Below, piece after piece: positions 48,557-56,857 of a stretch of DNA of 64,000 nt. Each line of letters opens with the position of its first letter. The first letter of the stretch is position 1. The notes beneath the pieces are model-generated. The model ran no database searches and was not told where the DNA came from. It was given only the letters and a program-made list of their open reading frames with translations. The DNA lies in contig NZ_SRLD01000020.1 in the NCBI RefSeq assembly GCF_004745955.1, positions 32,276-96,275 on the forward strand, read 5' to 3'. This stretch comes from Hymenobacter elongatus. Lineage in GTDB: Bacteria; Bacteroidota; Bacteroidia; Cytophagales; Hymenobacteraceae. Made by a program: the position numbers and the translations under genes.

Positions 48557-48598
48557 GCTCCTCGTACGACGGCACCGCTGGCTGCGTATCTTGAGCTT

Positions 48599-49540
48599 AT
48601 GGAAAACTCGCTCCCGTTCTGGGTTGGCTTCAACGTCTTCGTGCTGTGCATGCTCATGCTCGATTTGCTGGTCCTGAACCGCAAAGCGCACGTGGTCAGC
48701 ATTCGGGAGGCGCTGGGCTGGAGCGCCTTCTGGATTGCCCTGTCGCTGGCGTTCAACTACCTCGTGTATCGCACCATGGGCAAGCAGGCCGGGCTGGAAT
48801 TCCTGACCGGCTACCTGATTGAAAAGTCGCTGAGCGTCGATAATCTGTTCGTGTTCCTGCTCATTTTCACCTACTTCAAGGTGCCGCAGCAATACCAGCA
48901 CCGCATTCTGTTCTGGGGCGTTATCGGGGCGCTGGTGCTACGGGCCATTTTCATCCTGGCCGGCGCGGCGCTGCTGGCGAAGTTCCACATCCTGATTTAC
49001 GTGCTGGGCGCGTTCCTGGTGTACACCGGCATCAAGATGGCTACCAACGCCGGAGACCCCGAAATCAACCCCGATGATAACCCGGTGGTCCGGTTTCTGA
49101 GTCGCCACCTGCCCATTACCAGCAAGCTCGAAGGCGGCAAGTTTTTCGTGCGCAAAGAGCGGCTGCTATTCGCCACTCCTCTCTTTGTGGTGCTGGTAAT
49201 GGTTGAAACCACCGACGTGGTTTTCGCCGTCGATTCCATTCCCGCTATTCTGGCCGTATCGCGCAACACGTTTATCGTGTACACTTCCAACGTCTTTGCC
49301 CTGCTCGGGCTGCGGGCCCTGTACTTTGCGCTGGCGGGCCTTATGCAACTATTTCATTACCTGCACTATGGCTTATCCCTCATCCTGGTTTTCATCGGCG
49401 GCAAGCTGCTCATTTCCGACTATTACGAGCTGCCCATGAGCATCTCGCTGGGAGTAGTGGGTTTTCTGCTGCTGGGTTCCGTCGCTGTTTCCCTGCTGTT
49501 TCCGCGCAAAGACTGCCCGCCGGTCCCGCCTACCACCTGA
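48599..49540 (+). CDS. TerC-family membrane protein
   Basis: A 313-residue inner-membrane protein with eight or nine hydrophobic segments. TerC hallmarks: GKQAGLEFLTGYLIEKSLSVDNLFVFLLIF with conserved acidic residues in the membrane, and VMVETTDVVFAVDSIPAILA. Members are implicated in tellurium resistance operons and in manganese export, often loading secreted metalloproteins. TATCTTGA lies four bases before the start (48587-48594), again suggesting a leaderless message. No yybP-ykoY riboswitch is recognisable. It follows the GT2 gene closely but has its own -7 box. Confidence 0.92.
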   Translation: MENSLPFWVGFNVFVLCMLMLDLLVLNRKAHVVSIREALGWSAFWIALSLAFNYLVYRTMGKQAGLEFLTGYLIEKSLSVDNLFVFLLIFTYFKVPQQYQHRILFWGVIGALVLRAIFILAGAALLAKFHILIYVLGAFLVYTGIKMATNAGDPEINPDDNPVVRFLSRHLPITSKLEGGKFFVRKERLLFATPLFVVLVMVETTDVVFAVDSIPAILAVSRNTFIVYTSNVFALLGLRALYFALAGLMQLFHYLHYGLSLILVFIGGKLLISDYYELPMSISLGVVGFLLLGSVAVSLLFPRKDCPPVPPTT

Positions 49541-49626
49541 GGCCAGGCAGAGGAGGCGTGAATACCTGGCGGAAGCGCAGGAAAGCACACCTAATTGCTA
49601 CGCATGATACGTTCCCTTGCATGCTG

Positions 49627-49684
49627 CTTAACCAGCAAAAAAGCCCTGCCGATTTGATCCGGCAGGGCTTTTTTGCTGGTTAAG
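49627..49684. terminator. Perfect bidirectional terminator between terC and the GT51 gene
   Basis: Arms of 25 bases are exact inverse complements (CTTAACCAGCAAAAAAGCCC ... GGGCTTTTTTGCTGGTTAAG) around an 8-base loop, and A/T runs let it stop both convergent genes. Confidence 0.95.
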
Positions 49685-49696
49685 CAGGAATATCGT

Positions 49697-51838
49697 TTAC
49701 GGTTTGGGCGGCGTCTCATCGGCCGGCGGGGCGGCGTTGGCATTCACGCCTTCGTCAGGGTCCTTGGTGCCGCCCAGCAGGTCAATCAAATCCAGTGGTT
49801 CGAACTGCGCGGAGTCGGCGGCCACCGTGGCACGCACCGTGTCGCGGACGGCCCGCACGATGGAGGTCCGGGCCCGGCCCTGAAAGCTGAGCGAATAGCC
49901 CAGACTCTCGTAGTCGTCCTGCGAAATCATGCCTTTGCGCGCCATCAAGCCCGCAATCAGCCGGTGGAAGTAGCGGGCACTACCGCGCATTTCGCCGTAC
50001 TGGTTGAACGAGTTCTGGTAGTACTTGGGGCGCGGAATGATACTGGCCAGGTACAGGCTCTCCGACAGGTTCAGATTACCGGGCTGCTTATCGAAGTAAA
50101 ACCGGGCGGCCTCATTGATACCGTACACTTTGGGGCCCCACTCAATGATATTCAGATACACCTCAAACATGCGCTCCTTCGAGACTAACCGAGTGTTTTC
50201 GATCAGCCACACGATGAGCGCTTCCTCTATCTTGCGGGTCACAGTTTTCTGCCGGGTCAGAAACACGTTTTTCACCAGCTGCATCGAAATAGTGCTGCCA
50301 CCGCGGGCAAAGCGCTTTTCCTTGATATTCTGAATAGCCGACTTTACGAAAGCTTTTTCCATGAAGCCTTTGTGGGTCATGAAGCGCGGATCTTCGGCCG
50401 TCATGATAGCGCCCTTCAGATAGTTCGATACCTCCCCGTAGGGCGTGAATTTCGCGCTGGAAGCCCCAACGGTGAAGGTTTTGATCGAGTCGCCTTTGTC
50501 GTTGTAGGCCGTGTAGGGAAAGTCCTCGTTGAGCTTGTTCAGGTTTTCGCGGCCAAAGCGGCTGATGCGGAAGTTCTTGGGAGTGAGCCCGGAGCTGAAC
50601 TGCAGGCTGTCGAGCTGGTTCATATCCAGATCCAAGTGCAGACGATAGGTAAGCGTGCCTTCGCCCTGCATGCCTTCCAGGGTGTTGAACATACCCTGCG
50701 GCAAGGCCGCGAAAAAGGTATTGGCGGGCGTCTCCGCCGACTCGATATCGGCCTTCACCTGCACCCCGGCCATCGTTTCGCGGCGGTTGCGAATGCCATT
50801 TATCATCTTGCCCACCACGCGCTGGTCGAGCGGCAGCTTCCGAATGCTGACCACCGGAAAGAACTGCATCCGGTTCAGGGTCACTTTGGTGCCTTTATCC
50901 AGCGCAGCAAACGCCTGCCCCAGCCGGGCCACAAACTCGATGCCCCCGCGCGGGAAACGCACGTCCCGGTCGGAGAGCTTGGGGTGATTCACGATGAGGT
51001 TAGCCGCCGAAGCGGTGCCCTGCACGGTCAGCTCCTCATCGTCCAGCTCCTTGTCGGTCAGGCTCATGCGCAGCGTATCGAACTGCACGCGGGCGCCGTA
51101 GCGGCGCAGCACGTAGGGCAGCACCACCGGCCGGCGGCTCAGGCCAAACACCTCGGCGTTCAACGCATAGTCGCCGGGCTCGATGTGGCCCTGCACCCCC
51201 ACGCGGTTTTCCACCGAGTCGACGACAGCCGTCAGTTGACCCGTGATGTCGCCGTCTTCAATCACGAGCTGCGGCATCGTGATGCGGGCCCGGTGGCGCG
51301 GGCTGTCGTAGGTGACCAGGAAGTTGCGAAAATCAGCTTCCTCGGGCATATTATCGAAGCCGGCCTCCAGCAGCTGATTGGCCAGCAGCCCGTAATTCAC
51401 TCCCTTGGTTGTGTCGCGGGGCACCCTGGGCTGGGAGCCTTTCTTCTTGTAGAGAAAGGAATAGTTGTCGGCCCGGTCCGTTTTGCGGGCCGTCAGGCGG
51501 GCATCGTTGATTTCGAGGTTGCTGAACACTGGCCGCCCGGCAAACAACGACCGCACACTCAACGATACGGTCATCTGGCGGGCGCGCAGCAGCGTGTCGG
51601 CGGTAAGGGTAGGCACCATGCTCATCCCGTCGATGCGCACGGTATTGAGGTCAGTGAAGCGGGCTGCGCCCAAGGTCAGCGCCACGGGATATTTGCGTTC
51701 TACTTTGGTTTTTACCTGCTGAAGCGCGTAGTCCAGCAGTTCTTGTCTTTTGAGCAGAAACACGCCCAAGGCCACGCCCAGCAGCACCGCAATGATGCCC
51801 AGGCCGATGCCTATTTTTTTCTGTGTAGCTAAAGTCAC
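49697..51838 (-). CDS. Peptidoglycan transglycosylase (GT51) with AsmA-like N-terminal region
   Basis: A 713-residue membrane protein. An N-terminal helix (IGIGLGIIAVLLGVALGVFL) leads into about 400 residues of beta-rich, AsmA-like sequence (QVKTKVERKYPVALTLGAARFTDLN, LRARQMTVSLSVRSLFAG, VIEDGDITGQLTAVVDSVEN). The C-terminal 250 residues hold a GT51 domain with EDPRFMTHKGF (catalytic Glu near 480), ARGGSTISMQLVKNVFL and FEVYLNIIEWGPKVYG. There is no transpeptidase domain, so it would polymerise glycan strands only. The start is taken as the GTG at 51838; a -7 box (51912-51919) lies downstream of the earlier ATG at 51958, which is therefore unlikely. AsmA-like attachment to a GT51 is unusual. 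Confidence 0.85.
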   Translation of the reverse strand: MTLATQKKIGIGLGIIAVLLGVALGVFLLKRQELLDYALQQVKTKVERKYPVALTLGAARFTDLNTVRIDGMSMVPTLTADTLLRARQMTVSLSVRSLFAGRPVFSNLEINDARLTARKTDRADNYSFLYKKKGSQPRVPRDTTKGVNYGLLANQLLEAGFDNMPEEADFRNFLVTYDSPRHRARITMPQLVIEDGDITGQLTAVVDSVENRVGVQGHIEPGDYALNAEVFGLSRRPVVLPYVLRRYGARVQFDTLRMSLTDKELDDEELTVQGTASAANLIVNHPKLSDRDVRFPRGGIEFVARLGQAFAALDKGTKVTLNRMQFFPVVSIRKLPLDQRVVGKMINGIRNRRETMAGVQVKADIESAETPANTFFAALPQGMFNTLEGMQGEGTLTYRLHLDLDMNQLDSLQFSSGLTPKNFRISRFGRENLNKLNEDFPYTAYNDKGDSIKTFTVGASSAKFTPYGEVSNYLKGAIMTAEDPRFMTHKGFMEKAFVKSAIQNIKEKRFARGGSTISMQLVKNVFLTRQKTVTRKIEEALIVWLIENTRLVSKERMFEVYLNIIEWGPKVYGINEAARFYFDKQPGNLNLSESLYLASIIPRPKYYQNSFNQYGEMRGSARYFHRLIAGLMARKGMISQDDYESLGYSLSFQGRARTSIVRAVRDTVRATVAADSAQFEPLDLIDLLGGTKDPDEGVNANAAPPADETPPKP

Positions 51839-51911
51839 GCGAACAAGGAGAGGGAGAAGAGAAGCGGAGGCGTAAGCCAGTTCCGTGCCGAACCCGCTGC
51901 CGCTCGGGTAA

Positions 51912-51919
51912 CAAAGGTA
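51912..51919 (-). promoter_or_regulatory. Exact -7 box (TACCTTTG, minus strand) of the GT51 gene
   Basis: It faces away from the plus-strand box at 51962, so the two genes share a 50 bp divergent promoter region. Confidence 0.55.
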
Positions 51920-51961
51920 GCGAAAACCGATGCGCCGACCGTCGCTGCGCCGGCTCATTTG

Positions 51962-51969
51962 CTACCTTT
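51962..51969 (+). promoter_or_regulatory. Exact -7 box (TACCTTTG) of purB
   Basis: It lies 28 bases before the purB start codon, back to back with the minus-strand box at 51912-51919. Confidence 0.6.
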
Positions 51970-51997
51970 GGCGCACTCTGGCCAACTCCTCTTACGT

Positions 51998-53362
51998 ATG
52001 ACTGCTGCCGCCGACTACGCTGCCCTGTCCCCGCTCACCGCCGTTTCGCCCCTCGACGGCCGCTACCGCCGCCAAACGCTGCCCCTGGCGCCCTACTTTT
52101 CGGAGCTGGCCCTGATCCGCTACCGGGTCCTGATTGAAGTAGAGTATTTTGTTGCTCTCTGCGAGCTGCCCTTGCCCCAACTCCAGAACGTCGATGCCAC
52201 TGTGTTCGGGGCGCTACGGGCAGTGTACAAGGAGTTTTCACTGGCCGATGCCGAAGCTGTGAAAGCCCACGAGAAGGTGACCAACCACGACGTAAAAGCC
52301 GTGGAGTACTTCCTGCGCGACAAATTCGCGGCCCTTGGGCTGGAGGCCTACCTGGAGTTTATCCACTTCGGCCTCACTTCCCAGGACATCAACAATACCG
52401 CCATTCCGCTGAGCCTGCAGCACGCGCTGCTGCATGTGCTGCTGCCGGCATATGCCCGCGTGCGCAACCAGCTGGCTACCCGCGCCACCGAGTGGGAAGC
52501 CATACCGATGCTGGCCCGTACTCACGGCCAGCCGGCCTCGCCTACCCGCCTGGGCAAGGAAATTCAGGTGTTCGTGGCCCGGCTCGATGCCCAGGTGGAG
52601 CTGCTGGCCCAGGTGCCGTTCGGGGCCAAGTTTGGGGGCGCTACCGGCAACTTCAATGCCCACCAGGTAGCCTACCCACAGGTCGACTGGAAGCAGTTCG
52701 CCGACGTGTTCGTGAACAACCGCCTGGGTTTGCACCGCAGCCAGCCCACTACCCAGATTGAGCACTACGACCACCTGGCCGCCACCTGCGACGGCCTCAA
52801 GCGCCTCAACAACATCCTCACCGACCTGGCGCGGGACGTGTGGCAGTACATTTCTCTGGGCTATTTCCGCCAGACCATCAAAGCCGGTGAAGTGGGCTCT
52901 TCGGCCATGCCGCACAAGGTGAATCCGATTGACTTCGAAAACGCGGAGGGCAACCTGGGCGTGGCCAACGCCGTGCTGGAGCACCTGGCCGCCAAGCTAC
53001 CCATCAGCCGCCTGCAGCGCGACCTGACCGACTCGACGGTGCTGCGTAACCTAGGCGTGCCGCTGGGCCACACGCTCATTGCTCTCACGTCGCTGCAGCG
53101 CGGCCTCGACAAGCTGGCCCTCGACGAAGCAGCGCTGGCCCGCGACCTGAACGCCAACTGGGCCGTGGTGGCCGAAGCCCTCCAGACCGTACTGCGGCGC
53201 GAGGCATACCCCGACCCCTACAACGCCCTCAAAGCCCTGACCCGCACCGGCGAGGCTATTTCGGAGAGTAGCATCCAGGTCTTTATCGACACGCTGGCGG
53301 TGAGCGAGGAGGTGAAGGACGAACTGCGGGCAATTACGCCGCACACCTACGTGGGTATTTAG
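51998..53362 (+). CDS. purB: Adenylosuccinate lyase
   Basis: A 454-residue enzyme of the fumarase/aspartase superfamily acting twice in purine synthesis, on SAICAR and on adenylosuccinate. The superfamily signature is GSSAMPHKVNPIDFENAEGN, containing the catalytic Ser loop. Other marks are SPLDGRY at the N terminus, the HFGLTSQDINNTAIPLSL catalytic His region and TRTHGQPASPTRLGKE. Helical throughout, with the normal length of the long PurB subgroup (as in E. coli). The start at MTAAADYAALSPLTAVSPLD is preferred because the -7 box overlaps the upstream TTG. Confidence 0.97.
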   Translation: MTAAADYAALSPLTAVSPLDGRYRRQTLPLAPYFSELALIRYRVLIEVEYFVALCELPLPQLQNVDATVFGALRAVYKEFSLADAEAVKAHEKVTNHDVKAVEYFLRDKFAALGLEAYLEFIHFGLTSQDINNTAIPLSLQHALLHVLLPAYARVRNQLATRATEWEAIPMLARTHGQPASPTRLGKEIQVFVARLDAQVELLAQVPFGAKFGGATGNFNAHQVAYPQVDWKQFADVFVNNRLGLHRSQPTTQIEHYDHLAATCDGLKRLNNILTDLARDVWQYISLGYFRQTIKAGEVGSSAMPHKVNPIDFENAEGNLGVANAVLEHLAAKLPISRLQRDLTDSTVLRNLGVPLGHTLIALTSLQRGLDKLALDEAALARDLNANWAVVAEALQTVLRREAYPDPYNALKALTRTGEAISESSIQVFIDTLAVSEEVKDELRAITPHTYVGI

Positions 53363-53381
53363 CGGTCAGCAACAGCATCCA

Positions 53382-53431
53382 AAATACCTACTTGTGGGTA
53401 TTGCAGCCGGAAATAAAAGCGTGGAGCTTTG
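53382..53431 (+). promoter_or_regulatory. Promoter shared by the two T9SS cargo paralogues (copy 2)
   Basis: AAATACC, five bases, GTGGGTATTGC (53382-53404), then GAGCTTTG (53424-53431) as the -7 box, with the start codon 33 bases later, exactly as at 7111-7195. Confidence 0.65.
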
Positions 53432-53464
53432 CGGTTCACGCTCATCTCTAATGCCGGTAACCGG

Positions 53465-55216
53465 ATGCGACACATTTACTTTTCTCTTGGCTTGGCTCTC
53501 ACGCTGGCCACCTCCGCTGCTCATGCCCAAACACCCGCCTGGACGGGAGCCATCCAGCCAACAAACCCCACCCCGACCAACTATACCGGAGCGGAGGGCT
53601 ATGGTATAGCTGTCGATGCCGGTGGTAACCAGTATGTGACGGGAATTATGCAGAACGACGGCAGCAGCGGTGCCCCGGCTATCCGCATATTTGGCTCTAC
53701 CTCTCTTACTAGTGGCGGCGGCTATGCCAGCGGTTTTGTAGGCAAGCTGTCATCTACCCAGCAGTGGCTATGGGCACTCAAGGCCACCGGCAACGGCGAA
53801 GAGGTAAGCTTTGAGCGGGTAGCCGTTAGCCCGGCTGGCGATACCTACGCCAGCGGCCTTGTGTCGGATGACCCACTGTTGTCGCCCAACGGGGGAAAGG
53901 TGCTTACGGTGGGCACCTATACCTATACAACTACCAAAAACGAAGCTTCTTTCATTACCCGCCTCAATGCCAACGGGCAGCCTCAGTGGCTAGCCGGAGT
54001 ATCAGGAGCCAGAATCACGTCTTCTGGCTGGGATGCCACGGCTGGCAACCTTGTGGTAGCTGGTGAATACACCGGTGCCGTCACGTTTGGCAGCACCACG
54101 TTGCCGGCCGCTGTTGATGGCTTCTTTGTAGCTCGCCTCAGTGCCGCGGGCCAGTGGGTAAGCGCCGTGGGAGCCACCAGTACCAGCACCGCTAGCTCCG
54201 CCCGCTTTTCCGTGAACGAAACGGCCGTAGGTCTGCAGGGGCAGGTAGCCATTGCCTTCCGCATCCGCAATACCTCTGTGACGCTGGGCAGTACCACCGT
54301 AACCTCAACCAGCACCACCATATCCAAGTGCATCGTGGCGCAGATCAGTGCTGCCAACCAAGTGTCCTGGACTGCTCAAACAGAGGGAACCACCACGACT
54401 ACCGTGCCTTACTCCGTAAATGGACTGCACTACGACCGAGCTGGCAACCTGTGGCTGGCTGCGGAAAGCTTTGGCACCGGCATGCAACTGGGCAGCAGCA
54501 CGGTAAATGAAGATGAGTTTGTAGCCCGCCTCTCGCCCACTGGCCAGTGGGGTGCGGTAGGCACCATCGGCCACAGCGGCAGCACCAATGGCGCCAGCAA
54601 TACGGATGTGCTGGCAGTGGATGCACAAGGCAACGCCGTCATTCTTGGTAATTTGCCCAATGCCATCACCTACACGTTTGGAACCCGCACCTTGGCCAGT
54701 CCTACCCCAAGCCGGAAATTTGTAGCCCGCTTCAACCCCACAGTCCTAAATTGGGACTACGCCCAACTCGCGCCGGATGTCAGCACGAATGGTAGCTACG
54801 ATTTCCGGTCTAGTGCACTGGATGCTACAGGAAATCTGTTTACCACGGGTCGTTTGGCAGGGACTGTAGCCTTTGGCGCTACTACCCTGGCCTACCCTTC
54901 CACTTCCGGCAGCAACGTCTTCGTGGCCAGGCTCTCCAACGCCGGCCTGCCGCTGGCCGTGCGCCAAACGGCTGGGGTAGCGCCGCTGGCCGTGTATCCG
55001 AACCCTACCGCTACCGGCACCGCCGCTACCCTGCGCCTGCCCACTGCCACGCTGGCCGCCCAGCCCCTGGTGCTGCGCGATGCCCTGGGCCGCGTAGCCC
55101 GCCAGCTCAGCATCCCGGCCGGCCGCCAGGAAATATCGGTGCCGACTGCCGGCCTGGCTCCCGGCCTCTACCTACTCGAAGCGGGCCTGAGCCGTACCCA
55201 GCTGGTAGTGGAATAA
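53465..55216 (+). CDS. Secreted T9SS cargo protein, paralogue of 7195-8922
   Basis: A 583-residue secreted protein with signal peptide MRHIYFSLGLALTLATSAAH, then the same NPTPTN opening and the same repeated units (FGSTTL ... FVARLSAAGQW) as its paralogue at 7195. Its type A T9SS sorting domain closes it (LAVYPNPTATGTAATLRLP through GLYLLEAGLSRTQLVVE). The two proteins have diverged through most of the propeller region but keep the signal peptide plan, sorting domain, promoter and terminator style. It is likely exported across the outer membrane to the surface by the same system; the binding target is unknown. Confidence 0.9.
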   Translation: MRHIYFSLGLALTLATSAAHAQTPAWTGAIQPTNPTPTNYTGAEGYGIAVDAGGNQYVTGIMQNDGSSGAPAIRIFGSTSLTSGGGYASGFVGKLSSTQQWLWALKATGNGEEVSFERVAVSPAGDTYASGLVSDDPLLSPNGGKVLTVGTYTYTTTKNEASFITRLNANGQPQWLAGVSGARITSSGWDATAGNLVVAGEYTGAVTFGSTTLPAAVDGFFVARLSAAGQWVSAVGATSTSTASSARFSVNETAVGLQGQVAIAFRIRNTSVTLGSTTVTSTSTTISKCIVAQISAANQVSWTAQTEGTTTTTVPYSVNGLHYDRAGNLWLAAESFGTGMQLGSSTVNEDEFVARLSPTGQWGAVGTIGHSGSTNGASNTDVLAVDAQGNAVILGNLPNAITYTFGTRTLASPTPSRKFVARFNPTVLNWDYAQLAPDVSTNGSYDFRSSALDATGNLFTTGRLAGTVAFGATTLAYPSTSGSNVFVARLSNAGLPLAVRQTAGVAPLAVYPNPTATGTAATLRLPTATLAAQPLVLRDALGRVARQLSIPAGRQEISVPTAGLAPGLYLLEAGLSRTQLVVE

Positions 55217-55285
55217 TGCCGGCCGGCTTCGTGCCAATGCACGGGGCCGCCCCCGGCCCCTATTGCTGAAACGTATCGGCCCCTA

Positions 55286-55326
55286 AAGCCGGGACGGGCT
55301 GCGCTGGCAGTTCGTCCCGGCTTTTT
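55286..55326 (+). terminator. Terminator of the second T9SS cargo gene
   Basis: AAAGCCGGGACG and CGTCCCGGCTTTTT form a stem with T-run about 70 bp past the stop, similar to the one at 8955-8992. Confidence 0.88.
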
Positions 55327-55430
55327 GCTGTTCGGGCTTGGCTTGTTGCAACTATCATCCACTATTCACTATGTTAGCCCCTGGCCTCGCTTGCCTCCGC
55401 TCTTTCTTATCTGCATTTACCACCTGCTGC

Positions 55431-56099
55431 ATGTCCAACGAAGAAGCCATTTCCCACAAAGTGGCCGAAATAGCCGCTACGGCGGCCCAATACCCGGGCG
55501 TCATCATTATCAACAACATTCAGACCCAGGGCGTGGAGTATATGTCGCCCTGGGGGCTGGAGCTGCTCCAGACCACCCTGCCGGAGCTGCGGGCCCTGGG
55601 TGCCAGCTACCACACCCGGTTTTTCAACCCGGCCGACGCGGCCGAGTACGCGCCCAAGGTCTGGCAGCTCATTGAGCGCAACGAGCTGGGGCCGGTAGCC
55701 ACCTTCTTTCAGCAGGTGCGGGCCAATGCCCAGCAGGCCTGGACCTGGTACTTCACCGCCATGCGGCTGCTGCTGCACAATACCCAGGGCGCACCGCTGC
55801 TGCTGCTGTGCATGGCCTCGCCCGTGCAGCCCGAAACCCACGTTGCCATGCGGGTGCAGCGTCTGCTCGAAGAAAACGAGTTTCTGCGCCGCCACGCGGC
55901 CACCTTCGCTACGCTTACTACCCGCGAGCGGGAGGTGCTGCGCCAGCTGGCCCTGGGCCACAGCTCGCCCCAGATTGCCGCAACCCTGCACCTCTCGGTA
56001 CAAACGGCCGAAACCCACCGCCGCAACATCCGCCAGAAGCTCCAGCCCCAGTCCACAGCCGAGCTGGGCCTCTACGCGCGGGCCTTCAACCTGGTGTAG
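55431..56099 (+). CDS. LuxR-type transcription regulator with an N-terminal sensor-like domain
   Basis: A 222-residue regulator. The C-terminal 65 residues are a LuxR HTH (LTTREREVLRQLALGHSSPQ, then AETHRRNIRQKLQ). The first about 150 residues form a PAS-like or similar alpha/beta sensor (YPGVIIINNIQTQGVEYMSP, WGLELLQTTLPELRALGASY). Bacteroidota have a group with exactly this plan, and no known ligand. The start at MSNEEAISHKVAEIAATAAQ is taken because the preceding residues (including MLAPGLACLRSF) look non-coding; an earlier ATG at 55371 is possible. Its end overlaps the convergent gene by 14 bases. Confidence 0.85.
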   Translation: MSNEEAISHKVAEIAATAAQYPGVIIINNIQTQGVEYMSPWGLELLQTTLPELRALGASYHTRFFNPADAAEYAPKVWQLIERNELGPVATFFQQVRANAQQAWTWYFTAMRLLLHNTQGAPLLLLCMASPVQPETHVAMRVQRLLEENEFLRRHAATFATLTTREREVLRQLALGHSSPQIAATLHLSVQTAETHRRNIRQKLQPQSTAELGLYARAFNLV

Positions 56100-56679
56100 G
56101 CGGCTCCTGCGCGGGCGCTGCCTCAGCCAGCAGCCGGGCTATTTCCTGCTTTTCGAAGGCCAGCACTTTCAGGCGCAGCTCCAGCAGCGCGGGCGTACCC
56201 GTGTCGTATTTCAGCCACAGCTGCGCCTGTGCCTCAAAGGTATTCAGCCAGGTCTGGCCCCACTCGTCGGGGAGGGCTTCGCGCAGGGCGGGCAGCACCT
56301 GCAGACGCAGCTGGGCCTGCCGCAGGTGGTTCTGGCTGCGGGCCAGAGCCTGTTCCAGCGAGTATTCTTCCAACCCAATTTTGCGCTGCCGCATCTGCAG
56401 CTCCCACTGCTCCTCCTCCGTGAGGTGCGGCGCGGGCATCGGGGGCGCGGGCGCGGGGCCGTAGGGAGCCGGCAGCTGTTGGCGCAGCGCATCGAGGCGC
56501 AGGGTAGCGGCCAGGGGCAGCAGGCGCTGGCCCGTTTCGTCCATCGTCAGGGTGGCCCGTGGCACGAGCAGCAGTTCGGCTACGTGTTGCTGGGAGAGGC
56601 CGAAATGGGCCTGCACCAGCTGCAAGCGGCTCAGAAACGGGGTTGGCCCCCGGCCATGAGAGAAATTGCGCTTCGCCAT
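56086..56679 (-). CDS. Hypothetical protein with HTH-like N terminus
   Basis: A 197-residue protein. The first about 55 residues (LSRLQLVQAHFGLSQQHVAE, LLLVPRATLTMDETGQRLLP) resemble an XRE-type helix-turn-helix, with SQQHVAELLLVPRATLTM as recognition pair. The rest is an acidic/amphipathic helical tail (EEQWELQMRQRKIGLEEYSL, VLAFEKQEIARLLAEAAPAQ) that could mediate dimerisation. It converges on, and overlaps by 14 bases, the LuxR-type gene. Its promoter side holds a perfect 60 bp palindrome (56705-56764), a natural candidate operator. Function unknown. Confidence 0.65.
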   Translation of the reverse strand: MAKRNFSHGRGPTPFLSRLQLVQAHFGLSQQHVAELLLVPRATLTMDETGQRLLPLAATLRLDALRQQLPAPYGPAPAPPMPAPHLTEEEQWELQMRQRKIGLEEYSLEQALARSQNHLRQAQLRLQVLPALREALPDEWGQTWLNTFEAQAQLWLKYDTGTPALLELRLKVLAFEKQEIARLLAEAAPAQEPPTPG

Positions 56680-56704
56680 ACGAGGGCAGGCAGGGCCTGC
56701 TGAA

Positions 56705-56764
56705 AATTTGTGTCAACTTGTTTTGTGGCAAAAAAACTTGCCACAAAACAAGTTGACACAAATT
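56705..56764. repeat. Perfect 27 bp inverted repeat between two divergent genes
   Basis: AATTTGTGTCAACTTGTTTT and on to GGCAA (56705-56731) is the exact inverse complement of 56738-56764, with a 6-base loop AAAAAC. It is much richer in A/T than its surroundings. It lies 26 bp from the HTH-like gene start and 68 bp from the -7 box of the heptosyltransferase gene. Confidence 0.9.
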
Positions 56765-56831
56765 CCGGAGATGTTGCGTAGCACGCGGCGGCTTTTTCTG
56801 AACCGGACGCGCGCCGCTTCGCGCCTTCGGC

Positions 56832-56839
56832 TACCTTTG
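56832..56839 (+). promoter_or_regulatory. Exact -7 box (TACCTTTG) of the GT9 gene
   Basis: It lies 18 bases before the start at 56858, so the leader is short (about 13 bases). Confidence 0.6.
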
Positions 56840-56857
56840 CCGGATACCTCCTCCCGT

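Noticed and set aside
50372..51832. A 486-codon open frame opposite the GT51 gene
   Set aside because: Same reasons; the protein on the other strand has clear GT51 motifs.
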